Made by a program: the position numbers and the translations under genes. Positions 1-8,109 of a stretch of DNA of 64,000 nt are shown piece after piece. The notes beneath the pieces were generated by a model, which was given only the letters and a program-made list of their open reading frames with translations, was not told the DNA's origin and did not search any database. Source of the DNA: a bacterium (GTDB lineage: Bacteria; Pseudomonadota; Alphaproteobacteria; Acetobacterales; Acetobacteraceae); assembly GCA_026224825.1 (NCBI GenBank), contig JAMFRO010000008.1, positions 62,001 through 126,000 on the forward strand. Reading direction: 5' to 3'. Within the stretch, counting starts at the first letter, position 1. Each line of letters starts with the position of its first letter.

Positions 1-765
1 ATTTATACCGAGACGGTTCAAACCGTCCGGCACTGGACGGACCGGCTCTTCAGCTTCACAGCCACCCGCAACCCAGGCTTCCGCTTCATCAGCGGCCAAT
101 TCACCATGATCGGCATCAAGATCAACGGTAAGCCGCTCCTGCGCGCCTACTCCATGGCCAGCGCACACCACGAGGAGAACCTGGAATTCTTCTCCATCAA
201 AGTGCAGGACGGCCCGCTCACCCAGCACCTGCAAAAGCTCCAGCCCGGCGATGAACTGCTCGTAGGCGCCAAAGCCACCGGCACGCTCATCCAGCATAAC
301 CTGCTGCCCGGCAAAACCCTGTACCTGCTCGGCACCGGCACCGGCCTCGCCCCCTTCGCCTCCATCATCAAAGACCCCGATACCTACGAAATCTACGACC
401 ACGTCGTCCTCGCCCACGGCTGCCGCGAAATCGCCGAACTCGGCTACGGCGAAATGGTCGTCAACCGCGTCCTCGAAGACGAATTCCTCGGCGAATACGC
501 CCAAGGCAAATTACTGTATTATCCTACAGTTACCCGCGAACCCTTCCGCAACATGGGCCGCCTGACCAACCTCTTCGACTCCGGCAAACTGGAATCAGAC
601 CTCAACCTGCCCGCCCTCAACAAAGACTCAGACCGCGTCATGCTCTGCGGCTCCCCCGATATGCTGTCAGACCTGCAAAACATGCTGGAAACCCGCGGCT
701 TCGTCGAAGGCAACCACACCCACGCCGGCCACTTCGTCATCGAAAAAGCATTCGTCGAGAAATAA
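1..765 (+). CDS. fpr: Ferredoxin--NADP(+) reductase, 5' end cut by window edge
   Basis: FAD-dependent oxidoreductase passing electrons between NADPH and ferredoxin or flavodoxin in the cytoplasm. The reading frame is open from base 1 (I-Y-T-E-T-V..., then VRHWTDRLFSFTATRNPGF), which matches the family N-terminus, so only about ten residues plus the start are missing. FAD-binding motif RAYSMAS lies at about 145-165, the NADP-binding GTGTGLAPFASI near 330-365, and MLCGSPDML near 640-670; the C-terminus ends in VIEKAFVEK. Family length is about 255-260 residues, so the gene is intact apart from the edge. It ends at the stop codon that borders the large nested palindrome and converges on the glycosyltransferase gene. 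Confidence 0.93.
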   Translation: MYTETVQTVRHWTDRLFSFTATRNPGFRFISGQFTMIGIKINGKPLLRAYSMASAHHEENLEFFSIKVQDGPLTQHLQKLQPGDELLVGAKATGTLIQHNLLPGKTLYLLGTGTGLAPFASIIKDPDTYEIYDHVVLAHGCREIAELGYGEMVVNRVLEDEFLGEYAQGKLLYYPTVTREPFRNMGRLTNLFDSGKLESDLNLPALNKDSDRVMLCGSPDMLSDLQNMLETRGFVEGNHTHAGHFVIEKAFVEK

Positions 766-1054
766 GCATGGGCTGGGGTTTGGGTGAGGAAAAGGCCAGG
801 GCTCTGCCCTAGACCCGCTGGGGCCGTCGTGCGAAGCACGCCTTTGGCGTGACGGCCCCAGACCCCCATTAGCTTTAAGAATTGAAAAGGGCCGGCCTCC
901 CCGGTGTTTCAACACCTCGGAGGCAGGCCCTTTTCAATTCTTAAGTTACGGGATCCAAGGGCCTTTCGGCCCTTGGCGGGTCGTCACGCCGGAGGCGTGC
1001 TGCGCACGACGGCAGAGCCCTGGCCTTTTTCCTCACCCACACCCCAGCCCGTGC
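766..1054. repeat. Nested inverted-repeat element filling a convergent intergenic space
   Basis: The whole 289-bp space between the two convergent stop codons is one compound palindrome. Outer arms 766-807 and 1013-1054 are complementary with only a few mismatches and carry AAGGCCAGGGCTCTGCC. Inside are a palindrome at about 819-863 (GGGGCCGTC...GACGGCCCC) partly matched by 980-1013, a short stem 955-976 (CCAAGGGCC with a TTTC loop), and a core hairpin 875-944 whose outer 19 bp (875-893 with 926-944) are perfect. It probably terminates both genes. The modules recur near 8976, 22144, 28535 and 55991. Confidence 0.85.
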
Positions 1055-2566
1055 TTATGGCCCGCCGTATTGCGCTATTACGATGCGGGTGCCGGCGTTC
1101 TGGATGGATTTTGGGGTGCCGAGGCGTTTTTGGTTGTCGTGGTAGTCCTGGTTTTCGGCTTTGCCGTTGCCCTGGCCGGCCAGGCCGTACACGGCCCATA
1201 CACGTTTGCCCTGGCTTTCGGCGGCTGCGGCCTGGTCCAGCGTGGTGCTGTTATTGGTCACCACCAGGCCCTGCTTGTCGGGCGGCAGATAGATTTGCAG
1301 GAGTTTGCCGGCGTAGAAATCATGCAGGTAGACGACATCGCCGGGTTCCACGTCCTGGGCCAGCATTTGCGCGGCTATATCCCAGCGCGGCTTGGTTTCC
1401 GCATGATAGTAGGGGAGCATATTGCCCAGCAGCAGTGCGGCCACGGCGGTGACGGCGAGGATCTGCGTGCGGCGGGCCAGGTGTTCCAGAAGTGTGGCGG
1501 TGCCGATGCCGGTGAGAATGGCGAAGGGGGCGGCGCTCCACAGGATGTAGCGGGGCAGGAGGATGGGCTGCCAGAGCGAGATGCCGGTGAGTGCCAGGGG
1601 TAGGAAGAGGATGGAGATGCCGAGCACGGCGAGTATGGCCGGGCGGCCGCGCAGGCGGCGCACGGCGGCGACGATGGCGACGACGATGGCGGCATCGATA
1701 ACCCAGACCAGAACGGCGCCGGGGCGGTCTAACACGTGGAAGGTCACCGAATCGGCCAGATGCATCAGATACACCGAGCCAAGGCTGTACCACAGCCTTG
1801 TGGCATCGAGCGGGGGTATCCAGGCCAGGGTCTGGACGAAGGCTTTTTCCTGATAGATTTCCAGCAGCAGATAGAGCGGCGCGGCGAGCGCCAGGATGAT
1901 GGCATCGGCCTTCAGCATATTGCGCATGAAGCCGGCCCGGCCCGGCCCGGTGAGGGTGAGGACGATGCCGATGATGTTGGCGGTGAAGAGCCAGGGCACG
2001 CCGTCGGCCAGAACGTCCAGGGCCGCGGTGGTGCCGATGATGAAGCAGGCCCAGCCGATACGGGCATCCGGGCTGCGCAGCTTCCGGCCGGCGGCGGGCA
2101 GATCCTGGGCCAGGCGCACCAACCCGTACAGCGCCACCAGGATCAACGTCATCACCATGGTATAGCTGCGCGCCTCCTGGCTGAAGGCGAGCATGGTGGG
2201 GGAAAGGCCGATGATGAGTGCGGCGAGGCAGGCGGCGAGGCGGCCGGCGATCTGCCAGGCGATGAGGAAGACCAGAGCGACGGCGATGGCGCCGAAGATG
2301 GCCGAGGGCAGGCGCAGCCAGAATTCCGGATGGCTGAACCCGGCGAAGGGGCGCAGCATCAGGAAAAAGCTCGGCATGTGGTGGTTGTAGAAACTATCCA
2401 TCACCAGCGCGCCGGGTTTTAACGCCACGCGCTGCTGGGTGAAATATTCATCGAGCCAGAACGGCCGCGCGCCGAGATCGGCCACGCGCGGCAGGAGGGC
2501 GAGGAGGAACACCAGCATGGGCCATTCCAGCCGCCTGGTGTTCTCGTGTAGCTGGGCCCTTGTCAT
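1055..2566 (-). CDS. Multi-membrane-span glycosyltransferase, GT39/ArnT-like (GT-C fold)
   Basis: Predicted polytopic inner-membrane protein of 503 residues, probably moving a sugar from a polyprenyl-phosphate donor to an acceptor on the periplasmic side. After the first hydrophobic segment it has RPFWLDEYFT, the Asp-Glu loop expected in the first periplasmic loop of this superfamily, then about ten hydrophobic spans and a soluble C-terminal domain (about residue 385 on). I start at ATG 2566 (MTRAQLHENTRRLEWPM): the longer open frame upstream is Arg-rich read-through of the end of the alpha-E gene. The start lies 7 bp after the alpha-E stop, so it is probably the third gene of that operon. 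Acceptor unknown; it could glycosylate a lipid, a protein or a product of the ATP-grasp enzyme. Confidence 0.8.
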   Translation of the reverse strand: MTRAQLHENTRRLEWPMLVFLLALLPRVADLGARPFWLDEYFTQQRVALKPGALVMDSFYNHHMPSFFLMLRPFAGFSHPEFWLRLPSAIFGAIAVALVFLIAWQIAGRLAACLAALIIGLSPTMLAFSQEARSYTMVMTLILVALYGLVRLAQDLPAAGRKLRSPDARIGWACFIIGTTAALDVLADGVPWLFTANIIGIVLTLTGPGRAGFMRNMLKADAIILALAAPLYLLLEIYQEKAFVQTLAWIPPLDATRLWYSLGSVYLMHLADSVTFHVLDRPGAVLVWVIDAAIVVAIVAAVRRLRGRPAILAVLGISILFLPLALTGISLWQPILLPRYILWSAAPFAILTGIGTATLLEHLARRTQILAVTAVAALLLGNMLPYYHAETKPRWDIAAQMLAQDVEPGDVVYLHDFYAGKLLQIYLPPDKQGLVVTNNSTTLDQAAAAESQGKRVWAVYGLAGQGNGKAENQDYHDNQKRLGTPKSIQNAGTRIVIAQYGGP

Positions 2567-2573
2567 GAATAGG

Positions 2574-3599
2574 TCACGCTTGCACCTGCGTCTGCCCCCG
2601 CGTCTCCGACGACGACGCCGGTTCCGGGCGCCAGTCCCGGAAAAAGGCGTGGCCGATACAGCCCGCCAGGTTTTGCAATTGGATCTGCACGATATCCAGA
2701 TAGTCATGCAGCCCGGTGTTTAGAATATGGCCGAGCGGTTTTTCCGCAATAAATGCGCGCAGCATCTCCGCCAGCTCGATCGCCTCTCCGGCGGCGTTCA
2801 GCCCGTAGAGCCGGCGCAGATCGTCCAGATGTGATTCGATGCGGCGGATGCACAGCAGCACCGAGCGCGGGGAGGCGGAATCGCGCAGCAGGAAATGCAC
2901 CACATCCTCGGCCGAGAATTCGGCACGGGCGCGGCGCCTGAAGGCGTGGTAGCCGGCACCGGCCCGCAACACCGCGTTCCATTGCGTCAGTTCGGCCATG
3001 CGCTTTTCCTCGCGCCCGCCGCGCGGCAGCAGGGCCGTGTATTTAATGTCCAGCATGCGGGTGGTCTGGTCGGCGCGCTCCACCAGCCGGCCGAGTTCAT
3101 AAAAATACCAGCCCTGGTCGCGGTAGAGCGTGCCTTCGGTAATGCCGGTATGCGCCTGCACGCCATCTTTCAGCTTGGTGCAGAGGCGCGAGAGCGCGTC
3201 ACCCTCCAGATCTTCCGGACCTATCCTGGTAACAAACCTATGGAATACATTGATCTGACGCCACATTTCGGTGCTCATCAACGGGCGCAGCGTGCGCGCG
3301 TTGGTCCGCGCATCCTCCAAACTGCCAGGCACGGAGCTGGGGTTACCGGCATCGAGCAGATAGAACCGCTTGATGTGCGTGGCGTCGGCCGAGAAGCCGC
3401 GCTCCTTGAAGCGTTTCTCATCGGCGTTGATGCGGATGAGCCCCCACCAGGCGTCGGTCTCAAATCCTGGAGATTCAAAGCTTTGTGTCACATCTATGAG
3501 ACGGGCGAGGTTCTCCACACGCTCCAGATAGCGGGCCATCCAGAACAGCCCCTCGGCATCGCGCGCCAGCAGGCCGGGTTCGCGCATATAGGTGCTCAT
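2574..3599 (-). CDS. Alpha-E domain protein (DUF403)
   Basis: All-helical alpha-E superfamily protein, 341 residues. The family signature is at residues 11-29 (LARDAEGLFWMARYLERVE), and a related Glu-containing helix recurs in the second half (YFYELGRLVERADQTTRMLDI). Alpha-E proteins are nearly always encoded beside, or fused to, circularly permuted ATP-grasp amidoligases; their biochemical role is not established and they are presumed partners. The start overlaps the end of the ATP-grasp gene by 4 bp, so the two are probably translationally coupled. A fused homologue lies in the divergent operon (end of the 5384-7591 gene). Confidence 0.9.
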   Translation of the reverse strand: MSTYMREPGLLARDAEGLFWMARYLERVENLARLIDVTQSFESPGFETDAWWGLIRINADEKRFKERGFSADATHIKRFYLLDAGNPSSVPGSLEDARTNARTLRPLMSTEMWRQINVFHRFVTRIGPEDLEGDALSRLCTKLKDGVQAHTGITEGTLYRDQGWYFYELGRLVERADQTTRMLDIKYTALLPRGGREEKRMAELTQWNAVLRAGAGYHAFRRRARAEFSAEDVVHFLLRDSASPRSVLLCIRRIESHLDDLRRLYGLNAAGEAIELAEMLRAFIAEKPLGHILNTGLHDYLDIVQIQLQNLAGCIGHAFFRDWRPEPASSSETRGQTQVQA

Positions 3600-5080
3600 T
3601 TCCCTGCGCCCTCCTCAGCGGTAAAATCCCTGGCCAGCACCCAGGTATCCTTGGAGCCGCCGCCCTGAGACGAGTTCACGATCAGCGAGCCGCGCTTCAT
3701 GGCCACGCGGCTGAGCCCGCCGGGCAGCACCCAGCTCTCCTTGCCCGTGACGATGAAGGGCCGCAGGTCGAGATGGCGCGGGCCGATCCCTTCCTCCGCG
3801 AGCGTAGGCCCCACGGAAAGCCCGATCATCGGCTGGCTGATCCAGTTGCTGGGAGCGGCCAGAATGGCGGCGCGCGAGGCTTCCAGCTCTTCCTTGCTGG
3901 CACGCGGCCCGATGGTAATGCCGTAACCACCGGATTCGCCGACCGGCTTGGTGACGAGCTTGTCGAGATTATCCAGCGTGTATTTCAGCCCCTCGGCCTC
4001 GCCACAGATATGCGTGTCGACGTTCTTGATCAGCGGCTCCTCACCAAGATAATACTTTATAATCCGTGGCATATAGGCGTAAACGGCCTTGTCGTCGGCA
4101 ACACCCGTGCCCACCGCATTGGCAATCGCCACATTGCCGGCCCGCCAGGCGCGGATCAGCCCCGGCACCCCGAGCTGGGACTCCGGGCGGAACACTTCCG
4201 GGTCGAGGAAGTCGTCATTGAGGCGGCGGTAGATGGTGTGGACCGGCTTCAGCCCGGCGGTGGTGCGCATGTACACACGGTCGTTCTCCACCGTCAGATC
4301 CGCGCCAACCACGAGCGGTACGCCCATCTCGCGGGCCAGGAACACATGCTCGAAATAGGCGGAGTTGTAGATGCCGGGCGAGAGCAGCACCACCTGCGGG
4401 TCGTCATGCCCGCCGCCGGGGGCGATCTCGGTCATCGCGGCGCGCAGGCGGCGGCCGTAATCATCCACCGGCATCAGCTTTATCCCCGCCATAAGGTCAG
4501 GGAAGGTGCGCAGCATCAGATGCCGGTTCTCGATGACATAGGACACACCCGATGGCGTGCGGGCATTATCCTCCAGCACGCGGAAGTCGCCGGCCTCGTC
4601 ACGGATGATGTCGATGCCGCAGATATGCGCGTAGGTGCCGTGCGGCACCGGGAAATCCTGCATCTCCGGGCGGTAATTGGAATTTTTAAACACCAGATCG
4701 GCCGGGATGATACCATCCTTGATGATCTGATGTTTGCCGTAGATATCACCCAGGAAGAGGTTAAGTGCCGCCACACGCTGCTTGCAGGCGCGCTCCAGCA
4801 AATCCCATTCGGAGGCGGTGATTACGCGCGGGATGCAGTCGAAGGGCAGAATACGGTCGATCGCGGTGGCATCCGAATAGACGGTAAAGGTGATGCCGAG
4901 GTCGATCAGGTCGGTTTCCGCCGCCGCGGCGCGGGCGCGCAGGTCGGGCAGGCCGATGCGCCCCAGCCGTTCGGCCAGCAGCCGTGGCACCGGCCCGGCA
5001 TCGGCGCGGTGTGCGGTCAGCTCGCAGAAAAACCGTCCCGGATCGTAATCAGGCCAGAGGGCTTCGAAAATCTCGCTCAT
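3596..5080 (-). CDS. Circularly permuted ATP-grasp type 2 protein (DUF404/DUF407)
   Basis: Predicted ATP-dependent amidoligase of 494 residues, the usual length for the stand-alone form. Hallmarks are intact: VLEDNARTPSGVSYVIENR at 168-186 (acidic/Asn metal and nucleotide residues), YRRLNDDFLDP around 284-294, VTKPVGESGGYG at 377-388 (nucleotide-binding Lys and Gly loop), HLDLRPF at 436-442 and LPGGLSRVA at 452-460. Substrate unknown; the family has been predicted to make amide or peptide linkages in small molecules or proteins. First gene of the left operon, followed by alpha-E and a GT39-like enzyme. ATG 5080 is chosen because MSEIFEALWPDYDPGRFFCEL matches the family N-terminus. Confidence 0.92.
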   Translation of the reverse strand: MSEIFEALWPDYDPGRFFCELTAHRADAGPVPRLLAERLGRIGLPDLRARAAAAETDLIDLGITFTVYSDATAIDRILPFDCIPRVITASEWDLLERACKQRVAALNLFLGDIYGKHQIIKDGIIPADLVFKNSNYRPEMQDFPVPHGTYAHICGIDIIRDEAGDFRVLEDNARTPSGVSYVIENRHLMLRTFPDLMAGIKLMPVDDYGRRLRAAMTEIAPGGGHDDPQVVLLSPGIYNSAYFEHVFLAREMGVPLVVGADLTVENDRVYMRTTAGLKPVHTIYRRLNDDFLDPEVFRPESQLGVPGLIRAWRAGNVAIANAVGTGVADDKAVYAYMPRIIKYYLGEEPLIKNVDTHICGEAEGLKYTLDNLDKLVTKPVGESGGYGITIGPRASKEELEASRAAILAAPSNWISQPMIGLSVGPTLAEEGIGPRHLDLRPFIVTGKESWVLPGGLSRVAMKRGSLIVNSSQGGGSKDTWVLARDFTAEEGAGK

Positions 5081-5383
5081 CGCAGAACCTCCGGGTAAGA
5101 ATTGGCGCGTATGATGAGAGGCTGAGCCTTAATTGCTGAAATCCGCGCCATTGGCGCGTTCACCGGAGGTGTTTTCATTCTGCATGATCCACTGCATGAC
5201 CCATTTTAAGCCGCCTATTCGTCATGTCGCCCTCTCAAGCTGCCCTCAAAACGGGTTGCCCCGCAAGCCCTGTTTCAGAATGACATGCAAGGGTTGGACC
5301 AGCCGTGCGATCACCGGTTTTTGCAGTGGAGAATAAAGATTTCGCGGTAGGCACCTGCGCATCCGTCTGTTAAGCCTGCTGTA
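5081..5383. promoter_or_regulatory. Divergent intergenic region between the two ATP-grasp operons
   Basis: About 300 bp with lower GC than the neighbours and no convincing gene. Being the only space between two head-to-head operons, it should hold both promoters. A 10-bp direct repeat ATTGGCGCGT occurs at 5100-5109 and 5151-5160 and could bind a regulator. I could not identify clear -35/-10 pairs. Confidence 0.45.
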
Positions 5384-7591
5384 ATGCACAGGATAGCTTC
5401 AGCCTGCGACGAAATGATCGACCGGCTTGGGAGGATTCGTACGCCCTGGTCGCCGATTATGGCTGCGGTGCGCGATCTGGGGCCCGACGAGCTGGACCGC
5501 CGCGCGGCGGCACTCAACCGGCAGATGGGCCTGGCCGCCCCCATGGGCACCACCGCCCGGCGGTTCTACGACCCGCTGCCGGCGCTCCTCACCAGCACGG
5601 AATTCTCCTTCCTCGAGGCCGGGCTCAAACAGCGCGCGGCGCTGCTGAATGCGGTGCTGGAGGATCTGTACGGGCCGCAAGCCCTGTTGCGCGATGGCTC
5701 CATCCCGCCGGCCCTGGTGCTGGGTGAGCCGCATTTTCTGCGCCCGATGCACATGCAGACGCCCCTCTCCTCTCCGCGTCTGGGCCTGTACGCGGCCGAT
5801 ATCGTGCGCGGGCCGGACGGCAATTTCAGCATATTGCGCGACCATACCGGCATCATCCCCGGGCTCGGCCATGCCTTGAGCCTGCGCCGCCTGGCCGCCG
5901 GCACCCTGCCCGAACTGTTCCGCGCGGGCGGCATACGCAGCTTACGCCCGGCGCGCGAAATGCTGGTGGACCATGTGCGGCGTGAGGCCGAGGGTGGGCT
6001 TGTCGCCGTGCTCTCCGGCGGCGCCATCGGGCCGGGAGCGGCGAATGATATGGCCGATGACGCCCTGCTGGCCCGCGCTCTGGGCGTGCTCCTGATCGAG
6101 CCCGGCGATCTGGCCACACGCAATGGCGGGCTGCACATGAAGACGCTGAGCGGGCTGCTCAACATCGCCACCCTCATTCGCGGCGTGTCGGGCATCGACC
6201 TCGACCCGCTGGAGCAGGGCGGGCGGCCGGGCCGGGGCATACCTGGTGCCTTCGGGGCCATTCGCGCGGGCGTGCTCACTATGTTGAACGCGCCCGGCAG
6301 CAACATCACCGCCGCCCCGGCGCTGCGCCGCTATATCGACGAGCTGTTCCTCCCCCTGCTGGGTGAGGCGGCGATTTTGCCCTCAAGCCCGGGGACCACG
6401 CCGGAACAGGTGAGCAAGGCGCCGTTCCTCACCTCATCCGGTGCGGTGGCGGCCCCGCTCTGTTTCCGCCTGTTCGCCTGGAATGACGGCAATAACTGGC
6501 AGATCCTGCCCGGCGGCCTCGGCGTGCCCTTCGCCACCAGCCCGGACGCCCCTGCCCTCGGTCTGAAAGACCTCTGGGTGATGGATGCCGATGAGCCGCG
6601 CAATTTCACCGGCGCGCCAGCCGTGGCCGAGCCGCCCGAGCACGTAAAATTCCTCGCCGCAGCCCACTTGCCCTCGCGCCTGGCGGATAATTTGTTCTGG
6701 CTCGGCCGCTCCGTGGAACGGTTGGAGGCCGCCTGCCGGCTGCTGATGCTGGCCCTGCCGCGCCTGGAATCCGGCACCTCCCTGCCGCGCGACATCGCCG
6801 AGCGCACCTTGCTCTCCCGCTGCCTGGCCCAGGCCGGGCTGCTGCCGGCCGAGCTGGCGGGCACCACCGTATCAGGCCGGTTGCTGCGCCAGACCGTGGC
6901 GCGCCGCCGCCCCGTGGCCGGGCTGTTGAAAGAGGTCGGCCGGCTGGTGAATGCCTCTTCCGAGCGGCTCTCCCCCAGCATGCTCGCCACCGTGCGCTTT
7001 GCTTTGCAGCAGGCCGCCGAGGCGCTACCGAATGAAGAGACCTCACTGCCGACCATGCTGAGCTTCGCCGCGACCTTCGCCGGCATTGCGGCGGAAAACA
7101 TGGTGCGCGACGGCGGCTGGCTGTTCCTGGAAATGGGCCGCCGGCTGGAGCGCGGCGAAACCCTCGCGGAAAGCCTGGCGATATTGCTGGACGCGCCGCC
7201 CGAACGGCTGGAGCCGGGGCTGGCCCTGGGCATCGAGTTGGCCGATTCCGTGCTGAGCTACGACCTGCGCCATGCCGGCATCCTCGCCCCCGGCCCGGTG
7301 TTTGCCATGCTGCTGGCGGATGCAGGCAATCCGCGCGCCCTCTCCTACCAATGCTCCGCCATGCGCAGTTGCCTGGAGCGGCTGGGCGCCGATGACGATG
7401 CCGAAGCCGCCCGGCTGCTGCAGCTCGAAGTCGTCAACCTGGCCGGCACAGTCACCGGGCTGAAACCCGCACTAGGCGCGGTTGCCGTCAAACTGCGCAT
7501 GCTGTCAGACCGCGTGCACCGCCGCTTCTTCACGCTGCTGCCCGAGGCGCATACGCTTGAGGATGAGGAAATCCTGGAAGCGGCGCAGTGA
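5384..7591 (+). CDS. Fused circularly permuted ATP-grasp / alpha-E protein, ATP-grasp half apparently degenerate
   Basis: 735-residue fusion: an ATP-grasp-like N-terminal part (about 35-400) followed by an alpha-E domain (about 428-720, opening LPSRLADNLFWLGRSVERLE). The N-terminal part keeps recognisable landmarks (FYDPLPALLTSTEF, LNAVLEDLYGPQALLRDG, LPGGLG at 375-380), but the active-site stretch is changed: at 150-169 it reads ILRDHTGIIPGLGHALSLRR, where the intact neighbour has the EDNARTPSG...ENR motif, and the VTKP-type lysine loop is absent. Fused family members are, as I recall, over 800 residues, so this one is short. It may be a pseudoenzyme or scaffold. The exact start is uncertain (in-frame ATGs at 5414 and 5459). 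First gene of the right operon. Confidence 0.85.
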   Translation: MHRIASACDEMIDRLGRIRTPWSPIMAAVRDLGPDELDRRAAALNRQMGLAAPMGTTARRFYDPLPALLTSTEFSFLEAGLKQRAALLNAVLEDLYGPQALLRDGSIPPALVLGEPHFLRPMHMQTPLSSPRLGLYAADIVRGPDGNFSILRDHTGIIPGLGHALSLRRLAAGTLPELFRAGGIRSLRPAREMLVDHVRREAEGGLVAVLSGGAIGPGAANDMADDALLARALGVLLIEPGDLATRNGGLHMKTLSGLLNIATLIRGVSGIDLDPLEQGGRPGRGIPGAFGAIRAGVLTMLNAPGSNITAAPALRRYIDELFLPLLGEAAILPSSPGTTPEQVSKAPFLTSSGAVAAPLCFRLFAWNDGNNWQILPGGLGVPFATSPDAPALGLKDLWVMDADEPRNFTGAPAVAEPPEHVKFLAAAHLPSRLADNLFWLGRSVERLEAACRLLMLALPRLESGTSLPRDIAERTLLSRCLAQAGLLPAELAGTTVSGRLLRQTVARRRPVAGLLKEVGRLVNASSERLSPSMLATVRFALQQAAEALPNEETSLPTMLSFAATFAGIAAENMVRDGGWLFLEMGRRLERGETLAESLAILLDAPPERLEPGLALGIELADSVLSYDLRHAGILAPGPVFAMLLADAGNPRALSYQCSAMRSCLERLGADDDAEAARLLQLEVVNLAGTVTGLKPALGAVAVKLRMLSDRVHRRFFTLLPEAHTLEDEEILEAAQ

Positions 7592-7662
7592 CGTCTGAGC
7601 ATTGCCAGCTCTGCCTTTCGCCACGACACTGTTGTTAATCTGTTTCGGTAAAGGTATCGTCA

Positions 7663-8109
7663 TTGCGCAAATTTCTGCAAATTCTGGGGGTTTTGTTCAT
7701 CGTCCTGTTCGTCAGCGGCATCGCGCTGGCGGGCGTGGCCTTCTACCGCCTGCATAAAGCCGAAGTGCAGGGCAAGGCGTATCTCGATGCTGCATTTCCC
7801 GCGATCGCCGCCAATTGGGACCAGCAGCAATTGCTGAGCCGCGCCGGTCCGGATCTGATGCCCGGCATCACCCCGGATGAAGAGGCAAATTTATTCTTCC
7901 AGCTCTCGCTGCTCGGCCCCATGCAGCAATACGAGGGCTCAACTGCGGACCATGTCGAGTCCGGCGCCAGTGTTAAGACGGGCGCCCGCACCTATGTCTA
8001 TTGCACCACCAAGGCCAGATTCCGTTCAGGAACAGTCGTGTTTCACATCATGCTGTTGAGGTCTGGCGGCGTATGGACAATCGACGGTTTTCACGTGAAT
8101 CCGGCATGA
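7663..8109 (+). CDS. Small membrane-anchored protein of unknown function
   Basis: 148 residues starting at TTG 7663 behind an AAGGT-type ribosome-binding site. One N-terminal hydrophobic helix (about residues 5-28, FLQILGVLFIVLFVSGIALA) is followed by a short soluble domain presumably in the periplasm, containing two aromatic strands (TYVYCTTKARFRSGTVVFHI and a GGVWTIDGFHV end). No family recognised. It sits between the fused ATP-grasp/alpha-E gene and the transglutaminase gene, and overlaps the latter by 4 bp (ATGA), so it is almost certainly co-translated with it. It could tether the system to the membrane. Confidence 0.75.
   Translation: MRKFLQILGVLFIVLFVSGIALAGVAFYRLHKAEVQGKAYLDAAFPAIAANWDQQQLLSRAGPDLMPGITPDEEANLFFQLSLLGPMQQYEGSTADHVESGASVKTGARTYVYCTTKARFRSGTVVFHIMLLRSGGVWTIDGFHVNPA

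Noticed and set aside
1055..2453. Plus-strand frames across the glycosyltransferase gene (for example 1736-2422)
   Set aside because: Composition is the Gly/Gln/Asp-rich pattern of antisense shadow; the minus-strand protein has membrane spans and a family motif.
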